Made by a program: the position numbers and the translations under genes
NCBI GenBank assembly: GCA_003545625.1
Contig: DODH01000030.1
Span: 1 to 9,587 of the forward strand
Source of the DNA: Nitrospina sp.
Lineage (GTDB): Bacteria > Nitrospinota > Nitrospinia > Nitrospinales > VA-1
Reading direction: 5' to 3'
Length of the DNA stretch: 9,587 nt
In this document: piece after piece, positions 6,435-9,587 of the stretch
How positions within the stretch are numbered: position 1 is the stretch's first letter
How the letters are laid out: each line of letters opens with the position of its first letter
The notes under the pieces: generated by a model
Told to the model about the DNA's origin: nothing
Seen by the model: the letters and a program-made list of their open reading frames with translations, nothing else
Database searches by the model: none

Positions 6435-7925
6435 ATGAAACGGATTGGCAAAGAAACTAATATTCAAACGTTGCGTAAAATATCCAACCTTTTTCAAACG
6501 ACTTCTTTAGAGGTGGATGAATTATTGGCCATGGTAATGGACGCGGCTAAAGATATTGTGGGGGTAAAAAACGGCTCGTTATTGCTGGTTCAGGATGAAA
6601 AGACCTATAAACTACAGTTTTACCAAGCCTCCGGAAAAAATATGGGCCAATTAAAAGATATTGATTTACCGCCCGGTGTGGGAATTTCCGGTCATGTTGC
6701 GAAAACCGGGGAATCGGTTATCTCCAACGATGTGGCCAAAGATCCCCGGTGGTACCACGGAGTCAGTGAACAAATGCGGATTCCTGTCCAGTCTATGGCA
6801 AGTTTTCCATTAAATATTGATAAAAAAGTGATCGGTGTCGTCCAGTTTCTGGATAAAGTGGATGGAACTGTCTTCGATGAAAAAAATGTTGAGGTATTGG
6901 AACATTTTGCCAATTTGATGGCAAAATTTTTTCAAGTCTCAAAAAGTAGAAAGTTGCTGGGTGAGGAGTTTGGCAGGCTTAAAGAACAATACTTGCACCG
7001 TTACACGATAGTGGGCGAGAGCAAAGCCATCCAAAAGTGCATTGCTATGGCCGAAAAGGTGGCCGATTCCAAGGCCTCTGTCCTGTTAACCGGTGAAAGT
7101 GGAACGGGGAAGGAATTGTTTGCTCATCTGGTTCATGATCGCAGTCAAAGGCAAAACAAGCCTTTTGTTTCGGTCAGTTGCGGGGCCTTGCCGGCATCCA
7201 TTCTGGAACGCGAACTCTTTGGGAACGAAAAAGGTGCCTTCACCGGCGCGGACACGCAAAAAATAGGTCTGTTTGAAGCCGCTCACACGGGTACGCTTTT
7301 CCTAGATGAAATAGGCGAAATGCCTTTAGATATGCAGGTAAAACTGCTGCGGGTTATTCAGGAAGAATCGTTCATCCGCTTAGGGGGTACCGAAACCATC
7401 AAGGTTGATGTCCGGTTGATTACGGCGACCAACCTCGATTTGGATAAAGAAGTCCGGGAAGGAAATTTCCGCCAGGACCTGTTTTACCGAATCAATGTAA
7501 TAAAAATAACCCTGCCTCCCCTGCGTGACAAACTGGAAGATATCTCCGATTTACTAACCTATTTCATCAAGAAGCACAGCCCGGAAAACCAGCCCATTAA
7601 AAAACCGGGCAAAGGGCTGGTCTCCCACCTTATGAGTTATTCCTGGCCGGGCAACATCCGGGAACTGGAAAACTCCGTGGAACGGGCCATTGTTTTAACA
7701 GACGAGGATGAACTGCTTCCTGAAGCGTTTCCTTTTGAAACATCCCAGGCTCCCATTGAACTCAATGTGGGGTCCACCCTCAAGCAAGCCAGCGATTTGT
7801 TTCGCAGAACTTTTATTTCCAACACCCTTAAATCCACCAGCGGTAACCGGACTAAAGCCGCAAGGATTCTGGACGTTCAACGTTCCTACCTCTCCCGGCT
7901 GATCAAGGAATTGGAAATTAAATAA
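6435..7925 (+). CDS. GAF-domain sigma-54-dependent transcriptional activator (AAA+, Fis-type HTH)
   Basis: This 496-residue bacterial enhancer-binding protein remodels the closed complex of sigma-54 RNA polymerase using ATP. In order: an N-terminal GAF sensor domain (about 25-165, with the GISGHVAKTG and DVAKDPRW signatures typical of GAF), a short helical linker (165-190), and an AAA+ domain (about 191-420). The AAA+ domain has Walker A GESGTGKE (220-227), the sigma-54-contacting GAFTGA loop (267-272), Walker B TLFLDEIGE (287-295), a FRQDLFYRINV segment (345-355) holding the likely arginine fingers, and the sensor II region WPGNIRELEN (404-413). A Fis-type helix-turn-helix closes the protein (about 462-496, NRTKAARILDVQRSYLSRLIKELEI). 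All catalytic motifs look intact. There is no receiver domain, so control is probably by a small ligand or partner acting on the GAF domain, as in NifA- or FhlA-like layouts. It is divergent from the TPR operon and precedes folD; its targets cannot be read from the window. Confidence 0.95.
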   Translation: MKRIGKETNIQTLRKISNLFQTTSLEVDELLAMVMDAAKDIVGVKNGSLLLVQDEKTYKLQFYQASGKNMGQLKDIDLPPGVGISGHVAKTGESVISNDVAKDPRWYHGVSEQMRIPVQSMASFPLNIDKKVIGVVQFLDKVDGTVFDEKNVEVLEHFANLMAKFFQVSKSRKLLGEEFGRLKEQYLHRYTIVGESKAIQKCIAMAEKVADSKASVLLTGESGTGKELFAHLVHDRSQRQNKPFVSVSCGALPASILERELFGNEKGAFTGADTQKIGLFEAAHTGTLFLDEIGEMPLDMQVKLLRVIQEESFIRLGGTETIKVDVRLITATNLDLDKEVREGNFRQDLFYRINVIKITLPPLRDKLEDISDLLTYFIKKHSPENQPIKKPGKGLVSHLMSYSWPGNIRELENSVERAIVLTDEDELLPEAFPFETSQAPIELNVGSTLKQASDLFRRTFISNTLKSTSGNRTKAARILDVQRSYLSRLIKELEIK

Positions 7926-8084
7926 AGAGAAACACTCCCTTCGATAAATCGGAAAATCTGCTAAACTCCACTAGCCGTGGAGGCAACTGGGCAAAGGCTC
8001 CTCAAGCCGCCAAAGCTCTTTGCTGGCCAAATAAAGTTATTGCTATCTGGCCCTACGCCAAGTAGGCCTAGTGGAAGGAAAATC
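7926..8084 (+). promoter_or_regulatory. folD leader with long-range inverted repeat (candidate structured cis-acting RNA)
   Basis: The 159 bp before folD contain TCCACTAG (7967-7974) and its perfect complement CTAGTGGA (8068-8075), an 8-bp closing stem around about 93 nt, extendable by two pairs with one bulged C. Smaller hairpins can form inside: GGCT/AGCC (7996-8008), GCCA-AA-GC/GC-TGGC (8009-8027), AATA/TATT (8030-8041) and CCTAC/GTAGG (8052-8066), the last competing with the stem extension. The 3' closing arm runs into the folD Shine-Dalgarno (GGAAGGA, 8073-8079), the usual layout of a translational riboswitch. I could not match it to the ZTP (pfl) or THF riboswitch consensus from memory. 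An extended -10-like TGCTAAACT (7959-7967) would start transcription near 7974 and clip the 5' arm, which argues against the model unless transcription begins further upstream. Confidence 0.4.
8073..8079 (+). promoter_or_regulatory. folD ribosome binding site
   Basis: GGAAGGA lies five bases before the ATG at 8085 and is the strongest Shine-Dalgarno in the window. It decides the folD start against an upstream in-frame GTG at 7977, which would add 36 residues with no family counterpart. Its first bases belong to the 3' arm of the leader inverted repeat. Confidence 0.75.
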
Positions 8085-8927
8085 ATGGTTCTTATTGATG
8101 GGAAAAAAGTATCCGCGGAAATCCGCAATCGCCTGACTAAAGAGACTGCGGAACTTAAAAGCAAAACAGGCCGTATGCCGGGTCTGGCTACAGTTCTGGT
8201 CGGAGAGGATCCTGCCTCGGCGGTTTATGTGCGCAACAAAAATAAAATATGCCATGAAGTCGGATTTCAATCCTTTGAACAAAACCTGCCCGCGGAAACT
8301 ACCGAGGCGCAATTAATGGACCTCATCAATGAACTGAACGGAAATGATGCGGTACACGGTATTCTTGTTCAATTGCCGCTTCCGGATCATATCGATTCGC
8401 AAAAGGTTTTATTGTCCATTGACCCGGAAAAGGATGTGGACGGATTTCATCCCATCAATGTTGGTAAGCTGGCAATTGGCAATGCCCTGCTCACCCCGTG
8501 CACACCAACAGGAATCATTGCCCTGCTGGATTATTATAATATTGAAATTGCCGGCAAACACGCGGTAGTTTTAGGCCGAAGTAATATTGTAGGAAAACCG
8601 GTGGCACATTTATTATTACAACGTCATGCCACGGTGACCATTTGCCATTCCAAAACGGTCAACCTGGAACAAGTGACCCGTCAAGCGGATATATTGATCG
8701 CGGCGGTAGGGCGGCCCCGCTTTGTGACTTCAGCAATGGTAAAAGAAGGCGCGGTGGTGATTGATGTGGGAATCAACCGCGTTGACGGGAAACTGACCGG
8801 CGATGTTGATTTTACCCCGGTCGCTGAAAAAGCAGGATTCATCACTCCCGTTCCGGGTGGCGTAGGGCCCATGACCATCGCCCTGCTCATGGAAAATACG
8901 TTAAAAGCTTTTAAAGCCACGTTTTAA
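8085..8927 (+). CDS. folD: Bifunctional methylenetetrahydrofolate dehydrogenase / methenyltetrahydrofolate cyclohydrolase FolD
   Basis: FolD catalyses NADP-dependent oxidation of 5,10-methylene-THF to methenyl-THF and its hydrolysis to 10-formyl-THF, supplying one-carbon units for purine and formyl-Met synthesis in the cytoplasm. The 280-residue length is normal. Visible signatures are Y48 and K52 of the catalytic YxxxK motif, VQLPLP (95-100, with Q96), [11 protein letters not shown] with D119, the dinucleotide-binding GRSNIVGKP (164-172), TICHSKT (185-191) and the family signature [11 protein letters not shown] (254-264). All expected catalytic residues are present. The start at 8085 is preceded by a strong Shine-Dalgarno and matches the usual N terminus. 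xseA begins 38 bp downstream with no terminator visible between, so the two are probably co-transcribed. The structured-looking leader upstream may control translation. Confidence 0.97.
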   Translation: MVLIDGKKVSAEIRNRLTKETAELKSKTGRMPGLATVLVGEDPASAVYVRNKNKICHEVGFQSFEQNLPAETTEAQLMDLINELNGNDAVHGILVQLPLPDHIDSQKVLLSIDPEKDVDGFHPINVGKLAIGNALLTPCTPTGIIALLDYYNIEIAGKHAVVLGRSNIVGKPVAHLLLQRHATVTICHSKTVNLEQVTRQADILIAAVGRPRFVTSAMVKEGAVVIDVGINRVDGKLTGDVDFTPVAEKAGFITPVPGGVGPMTIALLMENTLKAFKATF

Positions 8928-8965
8928 AAATTTTTTCCTTTAGAAATTTATGGCAGAATAATTTT

Positions 8966-9587
8966 ATGATCCGCAAAAGGCAAGGTCGCCTTAATAAACC
9001 TAAAAGTTCGCTCACACCTGAAGAGTCGACTTCGAGCCATCTTGCAGCGGCAAGTGCACGACCGCAGGTATACAGTGTCAGCGGATTGACCCGGGACATC
9101 CGCGCCATTATGGAAGCGGCATTTGACTCGGTTTGGGTGGAGGGAGAAATTTCCAACTTCAGGACCGTAGCTTCCGGCCACAGTTATTTTGTTTTAAAAG
9201 ATGGCAAAGCACAGATCCGTTGTGTTCTTTTCAAAGGCTACCGGGCCGGTATCAAATTCCAGCCCGAGGATGGCGACCAGGTTTTGCTGTTTGGTCGGAT
9301 CACCGTCTACGATGCCCGCGGCGAATACCAGATCATTACCGAGTCCCTGGAGCCAAGAGGACTGGGTGCCCTGCAAAAAGCTTTCGAGCAGTTAAAGGCA
9401 AAGCTGGAAAAGGAAGGCTTGTTTGATGATGCAGCAAAAAAACCGCTACCCGCTTTTCCCTGGAAAATAGGAGTGGTCACCTCTTCGACTGGCGCCGCTG
9501 TCCGCGATATCCTTAATGTCATTCGCAGGAGAAACCCCAAGGTTTCTGTTCTACTACGTCCGGCGAAAGTGCAGGGAGAAGGTTCTG
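8966..9587 (+). CDS. xseA: Exodeoxyribonuclease VII large subunit XseA (5' part, runs off the window)
   Basis: The first 207 codons are present and remain open to the end of the window. XseA with XseB forms exonuclease VII, which degrades single-stranded DNA to oligonucleotides and acts in repair in the cytoplasm. The N-terminal OB-fold is clear: VYSVSGLTRDIRAIME (35-50), VWVEGEISNFR (57-67), SGHSYFVLKDG.AQIRCVLF, then RGLGALQKAFEQLK and the start of the catalytic part with GVVTSSTGAAVRDI. The ATG at 8966 is the only usual start codon in frame before the conserved region, although no good Shine-Dalgarno precedes it. This gives about 34 extra basic and Ser/Ala-rich residues ahead of the VSxLTR block, longer than the few residues usual in the family. 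The stop and about half of the protein lie outside the window; xseB would be expected downstream, as in many genomes. Confidence 0.95.
   Translation, partial: MIRKRQGRLNKPKSSLTPEESTSSHLAAASARPQVYSVSGLTRDIRAIMEAAFDSVWVEGEISNFRTVASGHSYFVLKDGKAQIRCVLFKGYRAGIKFQPEDGDQVLLFGRITVYDARGEYQIITESLEPRGLGALQKAFEQLKAKLEKEGLFDDAAKKPLPAFPWKIGVVTSSTGAAVRDILNVIRRRNPKVSVLLRPAKVQGEGS

Noticed and set aside
7942..7951. CGAT-AA-ATCG hairpin after the activator gene as a terminator
   Set aside because: Four base pairs with a two-base loop and no T-run is not a credible terminator.
7977..8084. In-frame GTG at 7977 extending FolD by 36 residues
   Set aside because: The added residues resemble no FolD N terminus, no Shine-Dalgarno precedes the GTG, and a strong GGAAGGA sits five bases before the ATG at 8085.
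8888..8936. Possible terminator after folD (TTAAAAGCTTTTAA palindrome and T-run)
   Set aside because: The palindrome is AT-rich and lies in folD codons, and the T-run at 8931-8936 is not preceded by a GC-rich hairpin. Readthrough into xseA is more likely.
1..9587. CRISPR arrays, tRNA or rRNA genes, insertion sequences, toxin-antitoxin or phage modules
   Set aside because: No spaced direct repeats, tRNA-like cloverleafs, transposase motifs or small paired ORFs with supporting context were seen on either strand.

Overview
The window looks like chromosomal DNA of a free-living Gram-negative bacterium of moderate GC. A sigma-54-dependent activator of the GAF/AAA+/Fis type, a neighbouring folD-xseA pair and several large membrane TPR proteins would suit a deltaproteobacterium or a Nitrospinota-like lineage. 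This placement is a guess from gene content; no rRNA or other marker is present to settle it.

Left part, minus strand (148-6163): three consecutive genes encode paralogous polytopic membrane proteins with C-terminal TPR arrays, of the bacterial TMTC-like GT-C type. Both junctions are 4-bp ATGA overlaps, so this is almost certainly one translationally coupled operon read from about 6163 down to 148. The proteins share the membrane-domain motifs but differ in TPR number (about 8, 6 and 4 in transcription order) and in residues at conserved loop positions. The first gene carries an in-frame, palindrome-dense, GC-rich stretch that its two paralogues lack. Beyond the operon (1-136, minus strand) is what looks like a broken C-terminal piece of an AlkC-like DNA alkylation repair protein.

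Middle (6164-6434): a 271-bp AT-rich divergent intergenic region holds a plausible sigma-70 promoter for the TPR operon and an imperfect dyad just upstream of the regulator. No sigma-54 promoter was found.

Right part, plus strand (6435-9587): a GAF-AAA+-Fis sigma-54 activator, then a 159-bp leader with a long-range inverted repeat whose 3' arm runs into the folD Shine-Dalgarno, then folD (one-carbon/folate metabolism) and the first 207 codons of xseA (exonuclease VII large subunit), which runs off the window. folD and xseA are 38 bp apart and probably co-transcribed. Nothing in the sequence directly ties the regulator to either flank; divergence from the TPR operon makes that operon one possible target.
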